A stretch of DNA of 64,000 nt. Origin: Pseudopedobacter saltans DSM 12145 (GTDB lineage: Bacteria > Bacteroidota > Bacteroidia > Sphingobacteriales > Sphingobacteriaceae). The position numbers and the translations under genes were made by a program. The notes below the pieces were generated by a model that made no database searches, was not told where the DNA came from, and saw only the letters and a list, made by a program, of their open reading frames with translations. Positions 8,049 through 16,271 of this stretch are shown piece by piece. Numbering within the stretch: position 1 is the stretch's first letter; every line of letters begins with the position of its first letter. The stretch lies in contig NC_015177.1 of NCBI RefSeq assembly GCF_000190735.1, forward strand, positions 2,418,001-2,482,000. The letters run 5' to 3'.

Positions 8049-11000
8049 TTAAAAATTAACATTTAAACCCAAACCAAACTCTCTCACCTTAGGATACTTT
8101 CCTGTATCATTTCCAGGTTGCAACTGATTAGAGGTGCTAAATTCTGGGTCAAACCAGGAATAATTTGTCCAGGTAAGTAAATTCTGACCAAAGAGATATA
8201 CTGTAGCGCTTTTTGCAGCAATTTTACTTGCTAGCTTTTTATCTAATGTATAAGCCAATCTTGCGCTGGATAGTCGAATAAACGAACCATCCTCTAAATA
8301 CAGACTATTATAGTTATTTCTAATACTTCCTCTAGTATCTTGTCTACTAACAAGTGGATATTGAGTTATGTCTCCTTGTCGAAACCAAGAAGTAGTTGCC
8401 ATATCCCAAATCGGAGGAGTGTAGGTAGACGATGTTGTATTCTGTCCATTGGCTACTGCATTATAAACCTTATTGCCAAACTGGCCATTGAATAAGAAAC
8501 TCAATGAAAATTGTTTGTATCTAAAAGTATTATTTAAACCAAAATAGAATGTTGGTAATCCATTACCGGCGATAACTTTGTCATTATCGTCTATAGTACC
8601 ATCATTATTTGTATCCTGCCAAATGGTGTCTCCTCCCTGAAGTTTAACTCCATTGTAATATTTACTTGTTATTGGTCCTGTATACGGTTGTCCATTCAAC
8701 GTGTAACCTCCAACACTTTCTACCGATTTACCATCTGCACTCACTACAACATCTACTGGAGTTAAGCGCTGATTGTCCGGAGTATACGCATTAGAGACAT
8801 CATATTGATATACTCCTTCATTAATAAATAAGTAGAAATCACCAATTTTACCACCTTCTTTTACTAACCACTTATTTCCGGTAATAAATGAAGTACCATT
8901 TGCCAGCTCTTTAATTTTAGACTTCGGAAGAGTCATATTTGCATTTACATCCCAAACAAAATCTTTATTAGCAATCGGGGTACCCAATACGGTTAACTCA
9001 AAGCCTTTATTTTGAATTTTGCCTAGATTAGTAACTACCTGGTATTTGCCAGACTCTTTACCTAATTCTGAGGTATACAGTAAGTCCTTTGTTATTTTAT
9101 CGTAATATTCAGCTGTTAAGGTTACTCTTCCTTTTAAAAAAGACAAATCAATACCATAATTTGTTGCAGTAGTTGTTTCCCACTGTATAGCACTATTTCC
9201 TAAAACGCGATCTGCAGAGGCCCCAAGCTGTCCATTATAATAATAATCTCCAAATTTAACGGTCGTATAAGACATATAGTTTCCAATGGCATCATTCCCT
9301 GCTGAACCCACACTAAATCTCAATTTTCCATCATCAATTATACCTTTAGTCCATTCCATAAATTTCTCAGAAGTAAATCTCCAGGCTGCTCCAGTAGAAA
9401 AGAAATCACCCCATTTACTGTTAGGCCCAAATCTGGAAGAGCCATCTCTTCTAAATGTTCCTTGCAACATGTATTTTCCCTGATAACTATAGTTAGCTCT
9501 GGCTAAGATAGATACATTTGAATTTGCCGTCGCAGAAGTACCTGTTTGTGCAGTATTAACGTCTATTGTACCAACGTTAGACATAAATATATCTTCATTT
9601 AACAGGTTCGTAACTCTAATTTTATAATTATCTGTTCTTCTTCTGTCCAACGTGAAACCTGCTACTGCAGAAAAGTTATGAACTTTATTAAATATCTTTT
9701 CATAATTAAACACAGATTGTGATTCCCAGTAAACTTTTCTTTGACTAGAGCCAAATCCTTCAGAGATACCGTTAGTGGTTATCCTTGCTGGAACTACTTC
9801 TCTGTTATTGTTGTTATCCAGATTTGCAGTAAACATTGTCGAAAAACTTAAACCATCAATAATTTTGTATTTAAATTGGGTGTTGAACTGCGAAACATAG
9901 TTATTGTCAAGATTTTTATCTAACAAAGCATAGGCTACCGGATTTCGCTTTGACTCAATAACTCCTGCCAATTCTCCATCTGGTCTATATAAACTTGTCC
10001 ATGGATTACGTTCAAAAATTTGCTTTGCTGAATTACCTAAATTAATGATATTTCCTGTTTGGTAAGCAAAAGCAAGATTATTGGAAACCGAAAGTTTCGG
10101 ACTTATCTGATAAGTAACATTCACCTTTGATTGTACTCTTTTCATCCAACTATTTAATACCAAAGCTTGATTGTCAGTGTAATTCAATCCGGCATAATAG
10201 GTCAAACCTTTTTGTCCGCCACTTAAGCTTAAATTAGCAACATGTTTTTTCGAAGTCCTGAATAACAGATCCTGATAATCGTTGTCTGCATTTAAATACG
10301 GATTTACAGAGTCCACATTACCAGCAAAATTTATCCCACCACCACGAATCATTCTATAGTATCTTAACTCGTCTGCCGAAGTAGTTCTGATTTTATGGGC
10401 CAATTCTCCAAGCGTAAAGGTATATTGCCCTGCTATTAAAGGTTTACCCTCTTTACCTTTCTTTGTGGTAATTAAAATAACCCCATTAGCACCTCTTGCT
10501 CCATAAATTGATGCACTTGCAATATCCTTTAGAATCTCTATTGATTCAATATCCTGAGGATTAACAAAATTCCCATTTTCACTAATCACCCCATCTATTA
10601 CATATAGCGGACCAACTCCCGTCGCATTAATGGAAGAAGCTCCTCTAATTTGAATAGTCCCTTGTCCCATTGGGTCTCCATTATCATTCACTACCTGAAC
10701 TCCAGAGGCTTGACCTTGCAACGCGTCAAATAAAGTAACGGGCTGTCTTTCTGCGATATCTTTGCTTGTAACGGATGATTGAGAACCAGTTAAATCTCTT
10801 TTTGTACTCGTCTGACCATAACCAAGAACAACTACCTCATCCAGGTCATTAGCATTTTCAACAAGTGTCACATTAATTGCCGTCTGATTACTTACTTTTA
10901 CATCTTTGGTTACAAAACCAATATAGCTAAAAGATAAAACTGCATCCGGGCCAGGGACAGTAAGACTAAACTGTCCGTTAACATTGGTTTGGGTTCCCGA

Positions 11001-11198
11001 CTGACTTCCTTTTACTTTCACGGCAACACCCGGAAGCGGATCACCATTACTTTCTTTCACTACCCCCGTCACTTTTATCTGCGCCACAGCTTCTATTACA
11101 GAAAGACACAACGCAAACGCCGTTATAAAACATATTTTGAATAACCTGGCTTGGCTATCAAAAAATGCAAATGGCAATTGTTTTTTTGATTTACTCAT
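8049..11198 (-). CDS. SusC/RagA-like TonB-dependent transporter
   Basis: A 1049-residue outer-membrane transporter. Order: signal segment (about 20-39), a carboxypeptidase-D regulatory-like domain (about 42-115, KVTGVVKESNGDPLPGVAVK), a TonB-box region near EVVVLGYGQ, the plug (about 135-250, QIRGASSINA, PLYVIDGV and IEILKDIASASIYGARGANG), then the 22-stranded barrel to the C-terminal GLGLNVNF. It imports the oligosaccharides captured by SusD using TonB energy. No FecR/anti-sigma signalling domain is visible at the N-terminus, so regulation probably does not go through an ECF pair but through the AraC regulators. The 226-base gap upstream holds a hairpin and the shared 17-bp motif. Confidence 0.95.
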   Translation of the reverse strand: MSKSKKQLPFAFFDSQARLFKICFITAFALCLSVIEAVAQIKVTGVVKESNGDPLPGVAVKVKGSQSGTQTNVNGQFSLTVPGPDAVLSFSYIGFVTKDVKVSNQTAINVTLVENANDLDEVVVLGYGQTSTKRDLTGSQSSVTSKDIAERQPVTLFDALQGQASGVQVVNDNGDPMGQGTIQIRGASSINATGVGPLYVIDGVISENGNFVNPQDIESIEILKDIASASIYGARGANGVILITTKKGKEGKPLIAGQYTFTLGELAHKIRTTSADELRYYRMIRGGGINFAGNVDSVNPYLNADNDYQDLLFRTSKKHVANLSLSGGQKGLTYYAGLNYTDNQALVLNSWMKRVQSKVNVTYQISPKLSVSNNLAFAYQTGNIINLGNSAKQIFERNPWTSLYRPDGELAGVIESKRNPVAYALLDKNLDNNYVSQFNTQFKYKIIDGLSFSTMFTANLDNNNNREVVPARITTNGISEGFGSSQRKVYWESQSVFNYEKIFNKVHNFSAVAGFTLDRRRTDNYKIRVTNLLNEDIFMSNVGTIDVNTAQTGTSATANSNVSILARANYSYQGKYMLQGTFRRDGSSRFGPNSKWGDFFSTGAAWRFTSEKFMEWTKGIIDDGKLRFSVGSAGNDAIGNYMSYTTVKFGDYYYNGQLGASADRVLGNSAIQWETTTATNYGIDLSFLKGRVTLTAEYYDKITKDLLYTSELGKESGKYQVVTNLGKIQNKGFELTVLGTPIANKDFVWDVNANMTLPKSKIKELANGTSFITGNKWLVKEGGKIGDFYLFINEGVYQYDVSNAYTPDNQRLTPVDVVVSADGKSVESVGGYTLNGQPYTGPITSKYYNGVKLQGGDTIWQDTNNDGTIDDNDKVIAGNGLPTFYFGLNNTFRYKQFSLSFLFNGQFGNKVYNAVANGQNTTSSTYTPPIWDMATTSWFRQGDITQYPLVSRQDTRGSIRNNYNSLYLEDGSFIRLSSARLAYTLDKKLASKIAAKSATVYLFGQNLLTWTNYSWFDPEFSTSNQLQPGNDTGKYPKVREFGLGLNVNF

Positions 11199-11376
11199 GT
11201 TAATAATGATTAGTATAATTTAAATTCAAAACCTTATAACTCCTCTCTCTAAAAATTAAACAAAGGACTCCCCTTCGCTTTTCTGGAACAGACTTACACA
11301 TAAATTGCTTCTTAAGTAATTGGTAATTTAAAGTTATGCAAAGGGAAGAGTACTAATATTAATAATATTGGCGTTC

Positions 11377-11393
11377 TATTAAGCGATTTTAGC
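11377..11393 (-). promoter_or_regulatory. Shared 17-bp PUL promoter motif, copy 2 (susC)
   Basis: The plus strand reads TATTAAGCGATTTTAGC, about 180 bases upstream of the susC start. It matches the copy at 5572-5588 at 15 of 17 positions; both differences are purine changes. It directly abuts the inverted repeat at 11394-11439. The function is inferred, with an AraC-type activator site as the first candidate. Confidence 0.4.
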
Positions 11394-11439
11394 AAAATGT
11401 ATAAATAAACAATTTGGCAACTGCTTATTTATACATTTT
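11394..11439 (-). repeat. 15-bp inverted repeat spanning the GH88 stop codon
   Basis: Perfect arms AAAATGTATAAATAA (11394-11408) and its complement (11425-11439) enclose a 16-base loop. On the minus strand the first arm encodes the last residues of GH88 plus the TAA stop. The stem is AT-rich and ends in TTTTGCT, so it could be a weak terminator or a 3'-end stabiliser separating the GH88 operon part from susCD. Confidence 0.5.
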
Positions 11440-12618
11440 ATACCTTTTTAGTGCTTCCAGATAATAGTAATCCGCATAATTTAAAGGAACATCAACTTCT
11501 GAATTGGAAGGTTTAGCTCCAGTGCTATGAGATAAAATAAATCCTTTATTTCCGCCGAGTTTGCTCTTATACTTTTGGGCAATGTTGTTTAAAATAGTTT
11601 GTGAATACTTATAATATGCGGTCTTATTTTTACTGTAATTTGCCAATTCTAATAACGCCGATGCCGTTACCGTAGCAGCTGAAACATCCCTCGGTTCGTT
11701 AGGAATATTAGGAGCATCAAAATCCCAGTAAGGGATAAGGTCTTTTGGCATATTCTTGTGGTTGAAAAAGTAATTCACAATATGTTCCGCCTGATCTAAA
11801 TATCTTTGGTCTTTAGTATAACGATAACACATGGTGTAACCGTAAATAGCCCAGGCCTGACCTCTTGCCCATGCAGATTCATCGCTATATCCCTGATGAG
11901 TGTTACGCTGTAAAACTTTCCCCGTTTCTGGATCATAACCTATTACGTGATAGCTACTATAGTCCTTTCTAAAATGATTTTTCAGAGTAGTATTGGCATG
12001 GTTTACAGCAATTTTATAAAATGTAGAATCTCCCGTGAGTTTGGTGGCTTCAAATAAAAGCTCCAGATTCATCATATTATCTATGATAACTGGAAAACTC
12101 CATTTTTGGCTATTATGGTCCCATGAACGGATAGCCTTTACTTTGTCATTATATCGAGTTGACAGCGTTTTTGCCGATTCTATGATAACATTTTTATAAT
12201 ATTCCTTTTGAGTTAATCTATAGGCATTACCAAAACTGCAATATATTTTAAAACCCATATCATGCGTCTTTCCATTATCTTTTTCTTGTTCTAATGGTCT
12301 GGTGTAGTTGTCTGCATCATCCAACCAGTTTTTATCCCTGGTAAGTTCATATAAATACCATAATTCTCCAGCAAAAAAACCACTTGTCCAATCTCTTGAC
12401 GGGACCAGCTTTAACTCTCCTTTTTCTAATGTTCTAGGGGCAACCAGATCCTTTTTATTACTAGCAAGTTTTGCTTTGTTTACCCCATCTAACATAATCA
12501 TTGTTTGAGACCCAGCAAAAGCAACTTCTTTTTTCACATTCAATTGCGCGTTAACGGAAAACACCGTAAAAACAAAGAAGCCACATAGGCTTCTTTGTAA
12601 TGTTGTGGAAAATTTCAT
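11425..12618 (-). CDS. GH88 unsaturated glucuronyl hydrolase
   Basis: A 397-residue protein with a signal peptide ending NAQ (about residue 24). GH88 enzymes hydrate the 4,5 double bond of unsaturated uronic acids left by polysaccharide lyases, releasing the sugar. The expected pair of aspartates is present: HDMGF (Asp120) and PVIIDNMMNLELL (Asp180), about 60 residues apart as in characterised members. WARGQAWAIYGYTMCYRYT (about residues 250-268) is the family's conserved helix. The length fits the family. The gene starts 10 bases after the second GH29. Its presence implies that a lyase acts earlier on the same substrate, and the beta-helix protein encoded two genes upstream is the obvious candidate. 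Confidence 0.92.
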   Translation of the reverse strand: MKFSTTLQRSLCGFFVFTVFSVNAQLNVKKEVAFAGSQTMIMLDGVNKAKLASNKKDLVAPRTLEKGELKLVPSRDWTSGFFAGELWYLYELTRDKNWLDDADNYTRPLEQEKDNGKTHDMGFKIYCSFGNAYRLTQKEYYKNVIIESAKTLSTRYNDKVKAIRSWDHNSQKWSFPVIIDNMMNLELLFEATKLTGDSTFYKIAVNHANTTLKNHFRKDYSSYHVIGYDPETGKVLQRNTHQGYSDESAWARGQAWAIYGYTMCYRYTKDQRYLDQAEHIVNYFFNHKNMPKDLIPYWDFDAPNIPNEPRDVSAATVTASALLELANYSKNKTAYYKYSQTILNNIAQKYKSKLGGNKGFILSHSTGAKPSNSEVDVPLNYADYYYLEALKRYKMYK

Positions 12619-12628
12619 TTTAAAACTT

Positions 12629-14503
12629 TTATTTACTAATTGGAATTAAATCAACTTCCAATACCTTCATTAATTCTTGTCCTTGTACATCTAAAGCCTC
12701 CAATTTCAAATTGTTAATGCCTTTCTGAACAAATGCATTTCCAATTTCTATTTCGGCCGGCTTACCATTTCCTGGTTTTATAGTTATATTTTCTGATAGA
12801 TTACCAACACTTAAATTCATTTTACCAGAATTTTCTTTCTCACCAATATATTTCAAAACAACTTTAAAAGTTTTAGCATGGTTAGTTTTAAAACTCCATG
12901 ATAAGCTTTGATTTTTCGATTTCCATCCGTGAACATAATATCTATTCGTCTTACCGTCACCAAAACCAAAACCTTGACCTTTTTGTTCGGCGTCAAAAGC
13001 TAATAAACGGTTAGTACTTTCTGTATCGATATATCTTAAATGTTCTACTTTCACAGGAGATTTTAGTTCTGCTACTAAAACCGCATCAACTTTATCAAAC
13101 GGCTCGTTAGGCAGAGAAACATACAAATTATCTCCTTCCTTACTCACTTTTAAAGACTTCTTAGCAGGATCGTTCATGTTATACACTTTTAGTATATCAC
13201 TTTTCAGCCCACCTATTAAAAGCTTGTTGTTTTTTGGCCATTGAAAAACGTGTAAGTATAAAGTATTCCCCTTACTGGTAATTGCTCCCCAACTTTGTAA
13301 AGGTAAAGGAGAAGCTGAAGCTTTATAAATTGAAGCCTCGTACTTTTTCATCCATATAGCTAGACTGTCTAATATTTTTTGATCTCTTTGATCGAAACTA
13401 CCATCACCTTTGGGACCGATATTCATTAGAATATTTCCACCTCTACCAACTCCATTAGCCAATAGCTGTATAAAATGGCTTGTTGGTTTATGGCTATGAT
13501 CGTATTTACTGTAACCGTACGATTCGTTAGTTGTTGGAATTGCTTCCCAATCACCGGTAACAGGAAAAAACTCAGCAGGTCTATCGGCTGTATTTAGATA
13601 GTCTCCAAAATTCCCTTGTGAATTCCTGGCCAATCTTCCATTTACAACCAAATTGGGGTCAGTTTCTCTTATTGCTTTTAATATTCTTAAGTTTTCAGAA
13701 AAAGGAAGTTTGTGTGGTGTATCAAACCAAAGCATATCCGGGTGATATTTTTTAATCAATTCTTTTATTTGAGGAATTGATTTTTCGTCAACATATTTCA
13801 CAGCTTTAGGTATCAATTCCGGATGCGCATCAAACCAATTTCTTCCACCAAAAAGATTCAAATCTCCTCCCGGATTTTTAAACTCCCAATCATTACCCGG
13901 AGCATCGGGATGTTCCCAGTCAAAAGCATGCGAATAATAGAAACCAAATTTTAAACCATACTTTCTACATGCCGCCGCTAATTCGGCCATTGGATCTCTT
14001 TTAAATGGGGTTTTATCTTTGATATCGAAATCAGAAACTTCTGATGGATACATCGCAAAACCGTCATGATGTTTTGCGGTAATTACCATATAATGCATTC
14101 CCGCAGCCTTTGCTGTTTTTACCCACTCGTCGGCATTAAATTTAATCGGGTTGAACTTTGAAGCTAAATCCAGATAATCTTTGCGAGTAATCTTTTCTTT
14201 CCTCATAAGATGCTCAGCATATCCCCCTACTTCTCTTCCTTTCCATTCTCCCCCGGCTTCGGAATAAACACCCCAATGTATAAACATTCCAAATCTTGCC
14301 TCTCTCCACCATTTTATACGGTCTTCTTTACCTTTCATAGAAGCAGACCACCAACCCTTTTTAGCTTCTTCTATAGCTATTTTATCTCTGTTTGCTGAAG
14401 TAAGATTACTCATGTGTCTATCTTCGTCTCCAGCATCTTGCGAAAAAGCTGATAGAGATATTGCTGCTAATGCCGCAGAATACAACAATACTTTTAAATG
14501 CAT
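12629..14503 (-). CDS. Alpha-L-fucosidase, GH29 (long form with C-terminal beta-sandwich)
   Basis: A 624-residue secreted enzyme; the signal peptide ends near SAFSQ (residue 22). GH29 motifs: REARFGMFIHWGVYSEAGG (67-85), TAKHHDGFAMY (142-152), LKFGFYYSHAFDW (184-196) and the nucleophile strand DMLWFDTP, with Asp261. After the barrel (ending around GGNILMNIGPKGDGSF) come a beta-sandwich and a further C-terminal segment (about 500-624) that looks like a carbohydrate-binding or accessory module. It is about 150 residues longer than the other GH29 of this locus. The gene lies 13 bases downstream of the beta-helix gene and 10 upstream of GH88, in an evident operon. Substrate linkage is not readable. 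Confidence 0.92.
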   Translation of the reverse strand: MHLKVLLYSAALAAISLSAFSQDAGDEDRHMSNLTSANRDKIAIEEAKKGWWSASMKGKEDRIKWWREARFGMFIHWGVYSEAGGEWKGREVGGYAEHLMRKEKITRKDYLDLASKFNPIKFNADEWVKTAKAAGMHYMVITAKHHDGFAMYPSEVSDFDIKDKTPFKRDPMAELAAACRKYGLKFGFYYSHAFDWEHPDAPGNDWEFKNPGGDLNLFGGRNWFDAHPELIPKAVKYVDEKSIPQIKELIKKYHPDMLWFDTPHKLPFSENLRILKAIRETDPNLVVNGRLARNSQGNFGDYLNTADRPAEFFPVTGDWEAIPTTNESYGYSKYDHSHKPTSHFIQLLANGVGRGGNILMNIGPKGDGSFDQRDQKILDSLAIWMKKYEASIYKASASPLPLQSWGAITSKGNTLYLHVFQWPKNNKLLIGGLKSDILKVYNMNDPAKKSLKVSKEGDNLYVSLPNEPFDKVDAVLVAELKSPVKVEHLRYIDTESTNRLLAFDAEQKGQGFGFGDGKTNRYYVHGWKSKNQSLSWSFKTNHAKTFKVVLKYIGEKENSGKMNLSVGNLSENITIKPGNGKPAEIEIGNAFVQKGINNLKLEALDVQGQELMKVLEVDLIPISK

Positions 14504-14516
14504 ATATTATAAAAAT

Positions 14517-16169
14517 TTAATTTGCTTGTAATTTTCCTTTCCCTGCCCACGATTTCAACAGTTGATCGATATTTCCAGCTCTTTGAGCCGGAATAGTAAC
14601 ATTGTCAACAGCTGTACTTCCTAATCGGTCTTTCAATTGAGCTAAATAAATACTTCTTGGCTGAACTGCAATTCCCCAGCTCTCCCAAAATCCCGTCCCA
14701 TTTTTTGTTAATCCTATGCATCCGATTCCCCAATTCATAGCTCCTTTGGGACTCTCCACTTTAATGTTAGATTTAGTAGATCTGCAATTATAAAACAGTG
14801 TCTGTGCACCCGCCCAGCCATGTCCAGACCCCATATCCTTTCTGTTTTGAACTTGTAATTGCCCACAGGAAATATTATCCAGGAGAAGTCCTGTAGCCCA
14901 TCGATGATGAGGACCTGCATCTGCATTGGTTTCTATCGCAACACAATCTAAAAATACATTCGGCCCAGGAACTCTCGATCCCGTAACAAAATCATGTCTT
15001 CCCCCTCTGGTAAAACATCTTTGAAATAAATTAAAACTTGCTCCTCCTTCCAGATTAAAAGAATACTTTCTGCTTCCTGTTGTAATTGATTTTGGATCCA
15101 ACATGGCACAATCTTCTACCGTATTGTAATGAGAATTCGAGCTGATACTTACCGCTGAATAACCAAAATATAAAGCTGTCACCCCTTTTACCCAACAGTT
15201 TTCTGCATTATTCAACTCTACAGCTATCCAACCATGTTCCTCATCATCATTTGAATCATATACCGATGAAAGTCTTAGATTTTCTATTCCTATCTGAGTT
15301 ACACGTTGATGGGCATTCAATTTATAAATAGACCCTCCACCATATTTGGTTTGTATTGGATCTACAATAGGAGCATTTAAGGTTATACTATCACCAACAA
15401 TCCCAACAATTTTTCTTTCAAAATCTGTATTATAACCACTCGCTGTCCATCCATACTGAGCCATATCCAAATCATTTATCCACTGATCGTTAGGCGTTTT
15501 ATAAACAGATATACGATCCCCAACAGCTAAACCTGAGCTAGAAGCTACTCTAAACCCTTTCTTACCTGTTCCAACATAAGGTGTTGTTATTTTATTTAAT
15601 ACCCTGGAAGTCGATACTGATACACCAGATACTTCTATTAATGTGTGTTGAGATTTTTTAGTAGCCTTTAAAATTGTTCCATCTTCACCTTGCCCTTCTC
15701 CCCTAAGAATAACGCCACTTTTAGTTATTTTAATGGTATTACTCACTTCATATAGCCCAGCTTTCAGCAATACAACTCCCCTTATTCCTTCGCTATTCCC
15801 CGACATAGCCTGAACTTGTGCAATGGCATTCTGTATTTGGGTTAGATTATCTCCTGCAATTGGTGTCAACGTAACTTTTACATCTGTAATATGAGGCAGA
15901 GCAATGCCCCCACCCTTATATCCTGCCGTCGAAAAATCAGGAATTTGATTTACTTTACCAGTCTCTCCTTCGTTTGCAAAAAAATTATAACCTAATTTAC
16001 CATCATTTTTTAGGTAAACCAGCGCTTTTGAAATTGGCTGTTCAGGTTTAGGTTCCTCCTTTGGAGGTGGACTCACTACTTTTTCCTCATCGCTATTCTT
16101 CGTTTTTTTACAAGCTTGCAGGAAGAAGATAGCTAAAAACAATGTAAGGATATGAAATACGTTTTTCAT
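14517..16169 (-). CDS. Beta-helix lipoprotein, candidate polysaccharide lyase of unassigned family
   Basis: A 550-residue lipoprotein starting MKNVFHILTLFLAIFFLQAC, with the lipobox cysteine at residue 20. I chose this Met over the one 13 codons upstream because it starts the signal directly. A Pro/Glu/Lys-rich linker follows. The body looks like a right-handed parallel beta-helix of the pectate-lyase superfamily: GLYEVSNTIKITKSGVILRG, then repeated short strand-turn units (NCWVKGV, NTVEDCAM, NLFQRCF). Conserved-looking polar clusters are GGRHDFVTG and GPHHRWATG. I do not recognise the exact family. Its place in one operon with GH88 makes a uronic-acid lyase role plausible but unproven. The upstream gap carries a partial copy of the shared motif. 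Confidence 0.7.
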   Translation of the reverse strand: MKNVFHILTLFLAIFFLQACKKTKNSDEEKVVSPPPKEEPKPEQPISKALVYLKNDGKLGYNFFANEGETGKVNQIPDFSTAGYKGGGIALPHITDVKVTLTPIAGDNLTQIQNAIAQVQAMSGNSEGIRGVVLLKAGLYEVSNTIKITKSGVILRGEGQGEDGTILKATKKSQHTLIEVSGVSVSTSRVLNKITTPYVGTGKKGFRVASSSGLAVGDRISVYKTPNDQWINDLDMAQYGWTASGYNTDFERKIVGIVGDSITLNAPIVDPIQTKYGGGSIYKLNAHQRVTQIGIENLRLSSVYDSNDDEEHGWIAVELNNAENCWVKGVTALYFGYSAVSISSNSHYNTVEDCAMLDPKSITTGSRKYSFNLEGGASFNLFQRCFTRGGRHDFVTGSRVPGPNVFLDCVAIETNADAGPHHRWATGLLLDNISCGQLQVQNRKDMGSGHGWAGAQTLFYNCRSTKSNIKVESPKGAMNWGIGCIGLTKNGTGFWESWGIAVQPRSIYLAQLKDRLGSTAVDNVTIPAQRAGNIDQLLKSWAGKGKLQAN

Positions 16170-16231
16170 ACAAAAAATCTTTAATTGGTTAGACTTTATT
16201 TTTTGCAATTAAACGTTTTTTTTAAAAAACA

Positions 16232-16248
16232 CATTAAGCTTTATTGGC
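16232..16248 (-). promoter_or_regulatory. Shared PUL promoter motif, weak copy 3
   Basis: CATTAAGCTTTATTGGC matches TATTAAGCRATTTTRGC at 13 of 17 positions. It is 63 bases upstream of the beta-helix gene start, close to the 68-base spacing of copy 1. The weaker match makes this the least certain of the three. Confidence 0.25.
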
Positions 16249-16271
16249 TTTTGATTACCAGTATTTTGGCT

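Noticed and set aside
8036-8062. Longer start for SusD
   Set aside because: It overlaps susC and would put nine residues before a standard lipoprotein signal.
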